A stretch of DNA of 64,000 bases from JAAZPT01 sp964544955 (GTDB lineage: Bacteria > Bacillota > Clostridia > Christensenellales > Aristaeellaceae). Below, in pieces: positions 33,065 to 42,049 of the stretch. The stretch lies in the NCBI GenBank assembly GCA_964544955.1, contig CAZJEB010000001.1, forward strand, positions 496,001 through 560,000, in the 5' to 3' direction. Positions within the stretch are counted from its first letter, which is position 1. Each line of letters opens with the position of its first letter. Position numbers and translations under genes: made by a program. The notes below the pieces were generated by a model that saw only the letters and a program-made list of their open reading frames with translations, ran no database searches and was not told the DNA's origin.

Positions 33065-33706
33065 ATGTCAATTTTCAAAAAAATAAGTAGTGGATTTTTA
33101 GGTTTTTGTTTGCGTCATGCTTTTAATCCAAAAAAGATAATAGTAGGAGCTATTATTTTATTATCACTACTAACTGTTCCGCCAATTATAGTAGCACGTT
33201 CTACTCACATGGACTCAAAAACAACAAAATTAACATTTGAAAATATTGGTGAACTTTCAACTCAAACTGCTTATGTAACAAATGTACAGGTTTTGCAAAA
33301 TTCCCAACGTCTTTTTGGCTGGGAGGGTTGGGATATTCCCTTAACATATAACAAATTTATCTTTTCTTATGATAGTGCTATAAAAGCAGGCATTAACTTT
33401 GAAAATATTAAATTCGACTTAAACGATAAAGACAAAAAAATACTGGTAACACTTCCTGAGGTTGAAATTTTTAGCCACGAAATTTTTGAAGACTCATTAA
33501 AGATTTATGATGAAACTCACAATATATTCACCCCAATATCCCTTGATGAATTAGGTGCTGCTAGAGAGCATATGAAAGAAGAAGGCAAAAACACTGCAAT
33601 TAACAACGGCCTATTTCTTGAAGCCAGAAGAAATGCTGAATTTTTAATTCGTGGATATATAGCAGGAACCTTTGATTTAAATGTTTATACATTAGAATTT
33701 AATTAA
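33065..33706 (+). CDS. DUF4230 membrane-anchored protein
   Basis: The 213-residue protein has one N-terminal membrane segment (KIIVGAIILLSLLTVPPIIVA) and an extracytoplasmic domain with the DUF4230 pattern: a repeated strand-rich start (LTFENIGELSTQTAYVTNV), KILVTLPEVEIFSHEI and a C-terminal helix AEFLIRGYI. The function of the family is unknown. ATG follows AAAGAGG. A 28-residue membrane peptide follows after 9 nt. Confidence 0.82.
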   Translation: MSIFKKISSGFLGFCLRHAFNPKKIIVGAIILLSLLTVPPIIVARSTHMDSKTTKLTFENIGELSTQTAYVTNVQVLQNSQRLFGWEGWDIPLTYNKFIFSYDSAIKAGINFENIKFDLNDKDKKILVTLPEVEIFSHEIFEDSLKIYDETHNIFTPISLDELGAAREHMKEEGKNTAINNGLFLEARRNAEFLIRGYIAGTFDLNVYTLEFN

Positions 33707-33715
33707 AGGTGATTT

Positions 33716-33802
33716 ATGAAAAAGCTAAAACAAATTCTTCTTATAATTTTAGGCGTTATTTTATTATTTTATTTAATTGTACTAATAAGCGCATATATTT
33801 AA
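33716..33802 (+). CDS. 28-residue single-span membrane peptide
   Basis: ATG lies 5 nt after AAAGGTG, just past the DUF4230 stop. The peptide starts MKKLKQ and then is a run of Ile, Leu, Val and Phe with one Gly to a C-terminal SAYI, so it would form one transmembrane helix with a basic cytoplasmic end. It is too short for similarity evidence. Position, ribosome binding site and terminator after its stop favour it being real. Confidence 0.55.
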   Translation: MKKLKQILLIILGVILLFYLIVLISAYI

Positions 33803-33810
33803 CTATATTA

Positions 33811-33842
33811 AAAAAGAATCATTTTGTAAGTGATTCTTTTTT
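33811..33842 (+). terminator. Terminator after the DUF4230 unit
   Basis: AAAAGAATCA/TGATTCTTTT stem with a T-run; the A-run on the other side could also serve the convergent carboxypeptidase gene. Confidence 0.82.
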
Positions 33843-33907
33843 ATTTTATAGAATTCAACAGCAAGTATCACACAAATTTACACCAACTAATATTCTTGCA
33901 CCAAAAA

Positions 33908-35362
33908 CTATTTATATCTTCTTCCCCTAAATTTAGGCATTTTGGTGTTTTTGCTTTTTGGTGAAAACCTACCAAATATTTTAGATATTAGCGTTACAAC
34001 AGCATATATAGCCACAGGTGGAATAAGCCATAAAATTAATAACTCTACAGTAAAATTAGGGAATATATTCGGATCTGCCAAGCTGTATTCCTCAATATCC
34101 GATATACTTAAAGGCGCATTTTCGCGCTTATCTATTGTTCTACTTGCCACAAGGTTAAAACTAGCACTTTCACCTGTTTGGTTTGACAAATAGGTTAATG
34201 TTCCCATAGTTTCACCAGCAGAAATTGGTGCCCTAAAGTCCCTTGAATATTCAACTAATGCCGTATTATACAAATCCTTAGACATTTGGTCCAATTTTTC
34301 CTTGGTGGTAATAATTTTTATATTGCTTTGTTGTATTGGCACTAAATCAAGTTCTAGTTTACCCATATCACCATCAGTTAAGGAAAAGCCTGATGTTTCA
34401 ATTATTAATGGGTTCATGTTATACAAATCCAAGGGTGAACTGCTTACATATTTTGAAAAACCATAATTCATTAGTTTTTGTGTATCATACCATCTACCAT
34501 TTGAGCTTGTATAAAACACAACAGATATTAGTTTTACGCCTAGTTGCTCGGCAGATCCAACAAAACAATGGCCTGCACGGGCATGGAATCCAGTTTTTAT
34601 ACCATTGGCGTAGGGGTAATAAAACTTGCTATCTTCTTTATTAACTAGCAAGTCATTTATTCTATTGCTTATATTTTTACGCCTGTAAAGGTTGCTTTTT
34701 GGTATTGTATAGCTTGTTGTTGATACTATTTGCCTAAAAGTATCGTTTTCCATTGCTACAGCTGCAATTTTGGCCATATCCCTAACAGTTGTATAATGAT
34801 TATCATCATGCAAGCCATGGGGGTTTTGAAAGTGTGTGTTTGTGCAACCAATTTGTTGGGCAACTTGATTCATGAGCCCTACAAAGTCATTAACATTGCC
34901 ACTTATAGTTTCAGCAATGGCGTTTGCACCTTCATTACCAGACCTTAAAATTGTACCATAAAGAAGATCCCTAAAAGCAATGGTTTCACCCGCTTCAAGG
35001 GGTATTAAGGATGAGTCGGGGTCCACTTGCACAGCTTGGTCACTTATTGTAACAACTTGCTCCATATCGCCGTACTGTATACCTAAAAGTGCTGTTAATA
35101 TTTTAGTTGTGGATGCGGGGTACATAACATCATCTGCGTTTTTTTCAAAAATAACTTCCCCTGTATCTGCTTCTATCAAAATAGCTGATTTAGCGTATAA
35201 TTGATCAGGAACCAAATCTTCAGGGGTTTCAGGGTTGTATTCTTCAGTGCCACTTGGTATTCTAGGGGATACAAATTCTACTACTTCTTCCGCCAAATTT
35301 ACACTTATATTGTTAATTATTAAAAATACTAATAACAGGTATATAGTAATCTTTTTTGCCAA
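33908..35362 (-). CDS. D-alanyl-D-alanine carboxypeptidase (class C low-mass PBP, DacF-like)
   Basis: The 484-residue protein trims the terminal D-Ala of peptidoglycan stems. The three penicillin-binding motifs are seen: STTK at 84-87, SGN at 141-143 and KTG at 256-258. It has an N-terminal signal sequence (ITIYLLLVFLIINNISVNLA), a C-terminal PBP5-like domain (about 290-400) and a hydrophobic C-terminal segment (FTVELLILWLIPPVAIYAVVTLI) with a basic tail as anchor. Start is TTG 35362 with GGAG about 10 nt upstream. Confidence 0.93.
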   Translation of the reverse strand: MAKKITIYLLLVFLIINNISVNLAEEVVEFVSPRIPSGTEEYNPETPEDLVPDQLYAKSAILIEADTGEVIFEKNADDVMYPASTTKILTALLGIQYGDMEQVVTISDQAVQVDPDSSLIPLEAGETIAFRDLLYGTILRSGNEGANAIAETISGNVNDFVGLMNQVAQQIGCTNTHFQNPHGLHDDNHYTTVRDMAKIAAVAMENDTFRQIVSTTSYTIPKSNLYRRKNISNRINDLLVNKEDSKFYYPYANGIKTGFHARAGHCFVGSAEQLGVKLISVVFYTSSNGRWYDTQKLMNYGFSKYVSSSPLDLYNMNPLIIETSGFSLTDGDMGKLELDLVPIQQSNIKIITTKEKLDQMSKDLYNTALVEYSRDFRAPISAGETMGTLTYLSNQTGESASFNLVASRTIDKRENAPLSISDIEEYSLADPNIFPNFTVELLILWLIPPVAIYAVVTLISKIFGRFSPKSKNTKMPKFRGRRYK

Positions 35363-35455
35363 AAAAATTATGCTCCTTAGTTTAAATTAGCCATTTAAGT
35401 ATAACAAAATAGGAGTGATTTGTACAGTAAAGGCAGTTTAATTTACACCACCGCC

Positions 35456-35483
35456 TTGTAAACTTTGTAAAAATATGGATAAT
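35456..35483 (+). promoter_or_regulatory. Putative promoter of dnaX
   Basis: TTGTAA and GATAAT are separated by 16 bp, about 30 nt before the dnaX start. Confidence 0.45.
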
Positions 35484-35514
35484 AGATATTAAATAATAAT
35501 AGGTTGGTGGTTAT

Positions 35515-37155
35515 ATGGCATATCAAGCATTATATAGAAGGTTACGCCCAAATACTTTTGCTGAAGTACTTGGCCAAAAGGATATAGTTAGAACTTTAAA
35601 AAACCAAGTTAAAAATAATCAAATAGCCCATGCTTATTTGTTTTGTGGTACAAGGGGTACAGGTAAAACATCCCTTGCAAAAATACTTGCAAGCGCTGTA
35701 AATTGTTTTAACCCCAATGATGCAGAGCCATGCTTAGAATGTAATTCATGCCTTAGTTTAAAAGACGGCAATAATATGGACGTGCTAGAGCTTGACGCCG
35801 CTAGTAGAAACGGCGTTGATGATATGCGCGAGCTTTTAGACCAAGTTAATTATCCCCCACAAGTTGGCAAATATAAAGTTTATATTATAGACGAGGTGCA
35901 TATGCTAAGCACCGCCGCCTTTAATGCCTTGTTAAAAACCCTTGAAGAACCACCTGCACACTTAATATTTATATTAGCAACAACAGAGCCACAAAAAATA
36001 CCTGCAACAATATTAAGCCGCTGCCAAAGGTTTGATTTAAGTAGAATATCAACGGATACAATATACGAAAGCATGCAAAAGGTACTAAAGAATTTAAAAA
36101 TAGACTTTGAAAATGAGGCTGTTAGAACAATAGCCATATCCGCCGATGGGTCTGTTAGGGATGGGTGGAGCATACTTGATATATGTATAACGGGTATGGA
36201 TAGTTCTGGCAAGCTTACTGTGCAGCATGTTCAAAATATGCTTGGTACAGCAGATAAAACCTTTATGTTTAATTTTAGTAAGGCAATGTTAGAGCGGAAT
36301 TATTCGGCAGTTATAGAATTAATAGATAAGCTTATGAAAGATGGTAAAGAACCTTTAGTTTTCCTAAGGCAATTATCCGCCCATTTTAGAAATATAATGC
36401 TAATTAAAATTACAAATGATAAAAGCATAGACGAAATGATAAGCGATGAAGAATTTAAAAAATTAGTAGTATTAGGTAACTCAAGTAGCGAGGAAAATAT
36501 TTTATCAATAATTGAAAAATTAATGGAAGCAGAGGCTAAGCTAAAATGGTCTTCTTCACCAAGGATAGGGTTTGAAACTGCAGTATTAGGGGCAATGTAT
36601 CCAAAATCAAATACAGTTGTAAATGGTAATGATAATCAAGTTATAAGCGAATTAGAGAATAAAATAAGTAAGTTAGAAAGCTTAATAACAAGTGGTCAAT
36701 TTGTAAGCTCTAATAATTCACAAAACAAAAATGAATTTGATGATTCCAAAAAGTCAACAGTTAAAAAAGATAAAAAACCTGATGCACCTATTGCTAAAAA
36801 TATAGATACAAGCAATGCTGCTAGCCTCATGAAAGAGGCATTGGCAATAGCTAAAAAAGATATTACTTACTTTATATTTTTAAATGGTTCAAACCTAAGT
36901 ATTAACGGTAATAGATATTTAATTTCTGTACCACACAACAAGCTCCAATCCTTTCACCGTTTAAGTGAGCAAGAGAATTATGGTAAAACAAAAAAATTGT
37001 TTGAAAACCTTGTAGGTAAGGAAATTGAACTTAAAATAGAACTAGAAAAAGACCCTCAAGAACTACAAAACACAATGGATAGTGAAAAAAGTATGCAAAG
37101 TTTATTGGCATCACTACCAAGGGAAATGATAGAGATAAATACAGGAGAACAATGA
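35515..37155 (+). CDS. dnaX: DNA polymerase III subunits gamma/tau
   Basis: The 546-residue clamp-loader ATPase has Walker A GTRGTGKTSLAK near 45-56, zinc ligands CFNPNDAEPCLECNSC, DEVHMLSTAAFNALLKTLEEPP, and the sensor region ATTEPQKIPATILSRCQRF. The C-terminal part after ~380 is a low-complexity linker and tau-like domain. I see no obvious slippery A-run in the expected place to make a short gamma form. ATG follows a GGTGG. Its stop overlaps rsmA (ATGA), in place of the usual yaaK-recR neighbours. Confidence 0.95.
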   Translation: MAYQALYRRLRPNTFAEVLGQKDIVRTLKNQVKNNQIAHAYLFCGTRGTGKTSLAKILASAVNCFNPNDAEPCLECNSCLSLKDGNNMDVLELDAASRNGVDDMRELLDQVNYPPQVGKYKVYIIDEVHMLSTAAFNALLKTLEEPPAHLIFILATTEPQKIPATILSRCQRFDLSRISTDTIYESMQKVLKNLKIDFENEAVRTIAISADGSVRDGWSILDICITGMDSSGKLTVQHVQNMLGTADKTFMFNFSKAMLERNYSAVIELIDKLMKDGKEPLVFLRQLSAHFRNIMLIKITNDKSIDEMISDEEFKKLVVLGNSSSEENILSIIEKLMEAEAKLKWSSSPRIGFETAVLGAMYPKSNTVVNGNDNQVISELENKISKLESLITSGQFVSSNNSQNKNEFDDSKKSTVKKDKKPDAPIAKNIDTSNAASLMKEALAIAKKDITYFIFLNGSNLSINGNRYLISVPHNKLQSFHRLSEQENYGKTKKLFENLVGKEIELKIELEKDPQELQNTMDSEKSMQSLLASLPREMIEINTGEQ

Positions 37156-37955
37156 AAACAAATAACAAAAACACCTATGGTCAAAACTTTATATTTGATG
37201 AAAACTTGTTAAAATCATTATTAGATTATGCAAATGTTGGTTCGAACGATAATATACTTGAAATTGGTGCAGGAATGGGCACACTTACTAAACAACTTGC
37301 TAAAAGCTGTAAACATGTAACATCCTTTGAAATAGATAGTAGCCTAATGCCATATTTAAATATTATTAGCAATGAATTTGATAATTTAAATATAATTAAT
37401 ATGGATTTTTTAAAGTATGATTTATATAGTTTAAATTATAAAGATTTTAAGGTAATTGCAAATATTCCATATTATATTACAAGTGAAATATTATATAAGC
37501 TTATATTAAACAACTTAAATATTAAGCAAATATCAATAATGGTACAACTGGAAGTTGCAAAAAAAATGGCAGCTAAACCCAAGTCTGGTGATAACTATGG
37601 TTATTTATCACTACTATGCCAACATAGGTATGAAACAGATATTGCAACAATTGTAGAAGCTGAATGCTTTACTCCCCCACCAAATGTTGATAGCGCTTTT
37701 ATAAACTTAAAGCTTAAAGATGAACCTTTTGATGAAAATTTTGACAATTATTTTTACAAGTTTATAAAAGCTGCGTTTTTACACAGAAGAAAAACCTTAG
37801 TAAACGGTGTAAAATCAAGCATGAACATAGATATTGATATACTAAAAAAAGCTTTAGAAGCTCTTGAAATAAAATTAAATGTGCGTGCTGAAGAATTAGA
37901 TTATAACGAAATGTTAAAACTAACAAAATACTTATATGGTGAATTGATTAAATAA
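37152..37955 (+). CDS. rsmA: 16S rRNA dimethyladenosine methyltransferase
   Basis: RsmA (KsgA) dimethylates two adjacent adenines in helix 45 of 16S rRNA. The 267-residue protein shows GQNFIFDENLLKSLL, the SAM-binding ILEIGAGMGTLT, the catalytic NIPYYITSEILY and FTPPPNVDSAFINL. It overlaps dnaX by 4 nt with GGAG inside the dnaX end, so expression is coupled. Confidence 0.97.
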   Translation: MKTNNKNTYGQNFIFDENLLKSLLDYANVGSNDNILEIGAGMGTLTKQLAKSCKHVTSFEIDSSLMPYLNIISNEFDNLNIINMDFLKYDLYSLNYKDFKVIANIPYYITSEILYKLILNNLNIKQISIMVQLEVAKKMAAKPKSGDNYGYLSLLCQHRYETDIATIVEAECFTPPPNVDSAFINLKLKDEPFDENFDNYFYKFIKAAFLHRRKTLVNGVKSSMNIDIDILKKALEALEIKLNVRAEELDYNEMLKLTKYLYGELIK

Positions 37956-38000
37956 TTATAAAACATATTTGTTTAAATATTTTATAAAAAATGATATTTA

Positions 38001-38026
38001 AAAAAGAGTGCTATGCACTCTTTTTG
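38001..38026. terminator. Bidirectional terminator between rsmA and glmM
   Basis: Perfect 11-bp AAAAAGAGTGC/GCACTCTTTTT stem with loop TAT, T-run on both strands. Confidence 0.93.
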
Positions 38027-38036
38027 TTAATATATA

Positions 38037-39428
38037 CTATTTTCTAACTTCTATAAGGTAGCCTGCTTTATTAATCTCCTCAATTATATAATCAACTTTT
38101 TCATGGCATAGTTCGTCTGTTTTTGCTTCAACCATAACCCTAAGCACAGGCTCTGTACCACTTTTTCTAAGTAACACTCTACCCTCATTGCCAAGTTCTT
38201 TTGTTACGGTTTCACATGCAGCTTTAACCCTATAATCGTTTAAAGTTTCATCCTTATCGGTAACCTTAATGTTTTTAAGAAGTTGTGGGTATTTTGTAAA
38301 GCCTTCTAAAAGCTGTGTTAATGTTGATTTTTGGCTAAGCATTGCTTGCATTACTTTTATTGCTGTAAGAACACCATCACCTGTATTTGCATATTTAGCA
38401 AATATTATATGGCCTGATTGTTCCCCACCAATAACATAACCATCATCACGCATCTTTTCATAAACAAACCTATCGCCAACTTGGGTAATTTCAACATTTA
38501 TGCCATTTTCTTCCATAGCTTTAAGGAAGCCAAAGTTAGACATTACAGTAACAACAACGGTGTTTTTATCAAGGGTTTCTTTGCCATTCATATATTTTGA
38601 GTAAACATATATAATTCCATCACCATCAACAACATCACCGTTTTCATCAACAACAAGGCACCTATCAGCATCGCCATCAAAAGCAAAGCCAACATCTAAC
38701 TTTTCCCTTTTTACAAGTTCTTGCAGTTGTTCTATATGGGTTGAACCTGCATCAAGGTTAATGTTTTCACCATTGGGGCGGTTATTAATAACATAAGTAT
38801 CAGCACCAACAGCATCAAATACACTTTTAGCTATCATCCAAGCGCTACCGTTTGCACAGTCTAAACCAACACGCATGTCCTTATATGAATGGGTTACAAG
38901 GCTAATTAAATAACCAATATACCTATTCCTACCTGATGCATAATCTATTGCCATGCCAATATTAGTACCTTTGGCAAGGGGCAATTCATTTACACCATGT
39001 AAAACATTCCCTTTGCTATCAGTTAAGCCTTCCAAATCACCATCAAGGTAACGCTCAATATCAACTATGAATGCATCATTCATTTTTTCCCCTTGGCTAT
39101 TCATAAGCTTTATTCCGTTATCATCATAGGGATTATGGCTTGCAGATATCATAATTCCACAGTCAAAATCATCAATACGTGCAATATATGATACGCTTGG
39201 TGTTGTAGTAACATGCATTAAATATGCATCGGCACCAGATGCTGTTATACCTGCTGTAAGGGCACATTCAAACATATAACTTGAACGCCTAGTATCCTTA
39301 CCAATAACAATTCTGCTGCCTTTTCCGTAGTAAAAACCTAGATACCTGCCTATTTTAAAAGCATGATCTACTGTAAGATCCAGATTTGATTTCCCCCTAA
39401 ATCCATCTGTTCCAAAATATTTTCCCAT
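38037..39428 (-). CDS. glmM: Phosphoglucosamine mutase
   Basis: GlmM converts glucosamine-6-P to glucosamine-1-P, the substrate of the GlmU acetyltransferase reaction. The 463-residue protein has FGTDGFRGK at the start, the phosphoserine loop ISASHNPYDDNG near 100, the metal loop FDGDADRCL and the C-terminal RKSGTEPVLRVMVE. It lies 54 nt downstream of the cupin gene with a TATAAT on the minus strand in the gap (39471-39476), so it may have its own promoter. Confidence 0.96.
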   Translation of the reverse strand: MGKYFGTDGFRGKSNLDLTVDHAFKIGRYLGFYYGKGSRIVIGKDTRRSSYMFECALTAGITASGADAYLMHVTTTPSVSYIARIDDFDCGIMISASHNPYDDNGIKLMNSQGEKMNDAFIVDIERYLDGDLEGLTDSKGNVLHGVNELPLAKGTNIGMAIDYASGRNRYIGYLISLVTHSYKDMRVGLDCANGSAWMIAKSVFDAVGADTYVINNRPNGENINLDAGSTHIEQLQELVKREKLDVGFAFDGDADRCLVVDENGDVVDGDGIIYVYSKYMNGKETLDKNTVVVTVMSNFGFLKAMEENGINVEITQVGDRFVYEKMRDDGYVIGGEQSGHIIFAKYANTGDGVLTAIKVMQAMLSQKSTLTQLLEGFTKYPQLLKNIKVTDKDETLNDYRVKAACETVTKELGNEGRVLLRKSGTEPVLRVMVEAKTDELCHEKVDYIIEEINKAGYLIEVRK

Positions 39429-39482
39429 ATTACCACTCTTTCATGTTTATTTGGAATTTTTTACCATAATTATTATACCACA

Positions 39483-40007
39483 TTAGTCATTAAAATTTGA
39501 TGGCATTTTTACAGCATCGCCATTAACGCTAAGCCTTATTATAGCCTCTTTGCAAGCGGGGTATTCTTTTACAAGTTTATCCGCCAAAGCAGCTTCAAAT
39601 TTATTACCATCAAAACCTGGAGCCATTGTGCAACCATAAATTGAAAATTTACCCCCAGGTATCATCTCCCCCGCTTGCCAAGTACCCGCCGGTATAACAT
39701 GAACAAACTTTTGGCCTTTATTATAATCTAAACCCATAGTAATTGTTTCATGGCTTCCATCAGGGTAAAGCAAAAAAAGCCTGAAAGGGTCTCCACCATA
39801 AGCATGCCATACTTCATCATATTCTAATTTATGAAAGCAGGATACACTAAAAGGTTCATCGCAATACATTCCTATTATTGCTGTACCATAGGGTTTTCCA
39901 TTTTCCATAAGCATTGATGATTTATAAATATTTTTATACAATGTTCCTTCAACAGGGTGATAATCTAATTTAAACTTATCAATTACCGCTTTAATTTGAC
40001 TATCCAT
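39483..40007 (-). CDS. Cupin protein, DUF985 family
   Basis: The 174-residue protein has the DUF985 (cupin_5) fold: YHPVEGTLYKNIYKS, the strand FHKLEYDEVWHAYGGDPF, VIPAGTWQAGE and YGCTMAPGFD. The His and Glu of the cupin metal site are visible in FHKLEYDEVWH. Function in the family is not established, though carbohydrate-related roles are likely. It begins 8 nt after the oxidoreductase stop, behind GGAGGAAGT, so both are in one transcript. Confidence 0.88.
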   Translation of the reverse strand: MDSQIKAVIDKFKLDYHPVEGTLYKNIYKSSMLMENGKPYGTAIIGMYCDEPFSVSCFHKLEYDEVWHAYGGDPFRLFLLYPDGSHETITMGLDYNKGQKFVHVIPAGTWQAGEMIPGGKFSIYGCTMAPGFDGNKFEAALADKLVKEYPACKEAIIRLSVNGDAVKMPSNFND

Positions 40008-40015
40008 ACTTCCTC

Positions 40016-41074
40016 CTAAAACTCTATTTTAACCCATTGCGAATTATTATTAGCACTTTTATATATGGCATTACATATTACAACGTTTATCACGCCATCA
40101 TAAAAGCTTGGATACTCATTTTGCTTTTTATCAATACTATCATAAACAGCTTTAAAAAAGGAAACAAAGCTTTCTTTATAACCCCCGCTAAAAACGTTTA
40201 TATTGGTATTTATACCCGTATTTTTACCTGCGGTGTGTAATTTATGAGGGTCTTCAGAATCCCACCAAATAGAGCTATTTTTGCCCGTAAATTCAATAGC
40301 AACTTTATTATTCCTACCATGGGAATGCTCCGATACTATAAGGTTACCTATTGCCCCATTACTAAACCTAAGTAAAATAGCCGCCGTATCTTCGGAGTTT
40401 ACAATTAAATTACCTTCACCTTCATTGGCAGGGTACATTATGTTATCTTTAAGTAACCTATTTTTATTAAAATATGCAAAATTTGCGGAAACCTCTGTTA
40501 CTTCCAAACCTGAAATATACCTAGCTAAATCTATCCAATGGGATGCAATTTCTGTAACTGCGCGCATATTACCACCAAACTCCGGTTGATACCTCCAAGA
40601 ATACTGTGTTGGTAAAACATGAAACTCCTGTAAATAACTACCGTGTATTAAAAGCACTTCACCAAGTTTATCCTTAACATAGTTTTTTGCATCCATACAC
40701 GCCGGGTTATACCTAACATTAAAATTTACAGCATTTACCAAGTTTTTATTTTTTGCTAAATTATATAATTCTATTGCTTGGCTTGATGAAAGGCAAAAGG
40801 GCTTTTCACATATTACATTTTTATTATTCTCTAGTGCTAATTTTGCTGTTTCGTAATGCAAATTTGGTGGGGTGCAAATATGAACAGTATCAATATCATC
40901 ACCCATTGCATCCATAGGGTTCGTACTAAACTTTTTTATCCCCCATTTTTTAGCAAAACTATTGCCAGACTCGGGAAATTTATTTATTACAATTGAAACT
41001 TCTTTGCCTATAAATCTTAAAGCATTTAAATGTACATCTGCAATTGTACCACTTCCAAATATCGCTGTTGCCAT
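40016..41074 (-). CDS. Gfo/Idh/MocA-family oxidoreductase
   Basis: The 352-residue protein has an N-terminal Rossmann fold (FGSGTIADVHLNAL; glycine motif GSGTIA), the catalytic lysine motif CEKPF near 93-97 and a C-terminal substrate domain with GSYLQEF and ASHWIDLARYI. The family oxidises or reduces sugars and inositols with NAD(P). The specific substrate cannot be told. It lies between a YitT transporter-like gene 17 nt upstream and a cupin 8 nt downstream; the cupin may act on a related sugar. Confidence 0.9.
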   Translation of the reverse strand: MATAIFGSGTIADVHLNALRFIGKEVSIVINKFPESGNSFAKKWGIKKFSTNPMDAMGDDIDTVHICTPPNLHYETAKLALENNKNVICEKPFCLSSSQAIELYNLAKNKNLVNAVNFNVRYNPACMDAKNYVKDKLGEVLLIHGSYLQEFHVLPTQYSWRYQPEFGGNMRAVTEIASHWIDLARYISGLEVTEVSANFAYFNKNRLLKDNIMYPANEGEGNLIVNSEDTAAILLRFSNGAIGNLIVSEHSHGRNNKVAIEFTGKNSSIWWDSEDPHKLHTAGKNTGINTNINVFSGGYKESFVSFFKAVYDSIDKKQNEYPSFYDGVINVVICNAIYKSANNNSQWVKIEF

Positions 41075-41091
41075 AAAATACCCCCTTAATA

Positions 41092-41943
41092 TTATTGGAG
41101 TTCTGCAAAGCCTTCCCCTAAAACTTCATGGGCTTCTGTAATAAACATAAAAGCAAGGCTATCTACTTCTTTAACTACGCGTTTAATATCTACTGTTTCA
41201 CGTGGGTTAACTATGCAAAGTAGTACTGGTTTTTCCTCCATAGTATAGGCCCCTGTTGCATGTATAATAGTCATACCACGTTCCATTTCTTCCATAAGTC
41301 TTTTGCGTATAGTTTCGCTTTTGCTTGATATAATATAACATGCTTTTGCCCTATTTATACCTTGCATTGTAACATCTAAAATTGCTGCTGTAACCAATAT
41401 GCTTATTATTGAGTACATTGCTAGCTCCGCGCCCATACCAATACCAGCCGCAACAATAACAACAAAGTCTGCAACAAACAATATTGCACCTACAGTTATA
41501 AAGGGTAGTCGCTTATGAATAACACGGGCAACCAAATCTGTACCGCCCGTTGTGGCGCCACCTCTTAATATTAAGCCTAAACCAAAGCCTAAAAATATAC
41601 CACCATATAATGCAGCAAGCAAAGGGTTTGTTGTTACCGATTTAAAAGGTAATATATCAATAAAAACAGAAAATAAAACTGTTGCTATTAAAGACCTTAG
41701 TACAAAGGTTTTACCAACGGATTTATAACCTAATATAAATAAAGGTATATTTAAAATTAAGCTAAGCGTACCAACAGGTACTGTAACAAAGTAGTTAATA
41801 ATTGTAGCAACACCAGTTAAGCCACCGGGGGCTATATTATTAGGTACCAAGAATAGTGGGTAAGCCGTTGCACCTATAATACAACCAGCTATCATTTGAG
41901 CATATGCCCTGAACTTATCATTTTTTAGCAAATTTAATTTCAT
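41092..41943 (-). CDS. YitT-family membrane protein
   Basis: The 283-residue protein has about five membrane segments with repeated glycine-rich helices (GCIIGATAYPLFLVPNNIAPGGLTGVATI and RGGATTGGTDLVARVI), the two DUF161 repeats, then a cytoplasmic DUF2179 domain (about 210-283). Transport function is suspected for the family but not defined. GGAG precedes ATG. It is the first gene of the unit with the oxidoreductase and cupin. Confidence 0.9.
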   Translation of the reverse strand: MKLNLLKNDKFRAYAQMIAGCIIGATAYPLFLVPNNIAPGGLTGVATIINYFVTVPVGTLSLILNIPLFILGYKSVGKTFVLRSLIATVLFSVFIDILPFKSVTTNPLLAALYGGIFLGFGLGLILRGGATTGGTDLVARVIHKRLPFITVGAILFVADFVVIVAAGIGMGAELAMYSIISILVTAAILDVTMQGINRAKACYIISSKSETIRKRLMEEMERGMTIIHATGAYTMEEKPVLLCIVNPRETVDIKRVVKEVDSLAFMFITEAHEVLGEGFAELQ

Positions 41944-41984
41944 AAAATTCTCCTAAATATAATTACTCTTTAATTTTACACAAC

Positions 41985-42013
41985 TTGCTAAAAATATCAA
42001 ATTGAAGTAAAAT
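41985..42013 (+). promoter_or_regulatory. Putative promoter of the GNAT gene
   Basis: TTGCTA and TAAAAT separated by 17 bp, 37 nt before the start. Confidence 0.5.
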
Positions 42014-42049
42014 ACTTATGCAATACAGATGCACGAAAGGAATTGCTTT

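Noticed and set aside
35363..35514. SRP (4.5S/6S) RNA gene before dnaX
   Set aside because: Often located here in Firmicutes, but no GGTGCT/GAAGCAGCC-type core is present.
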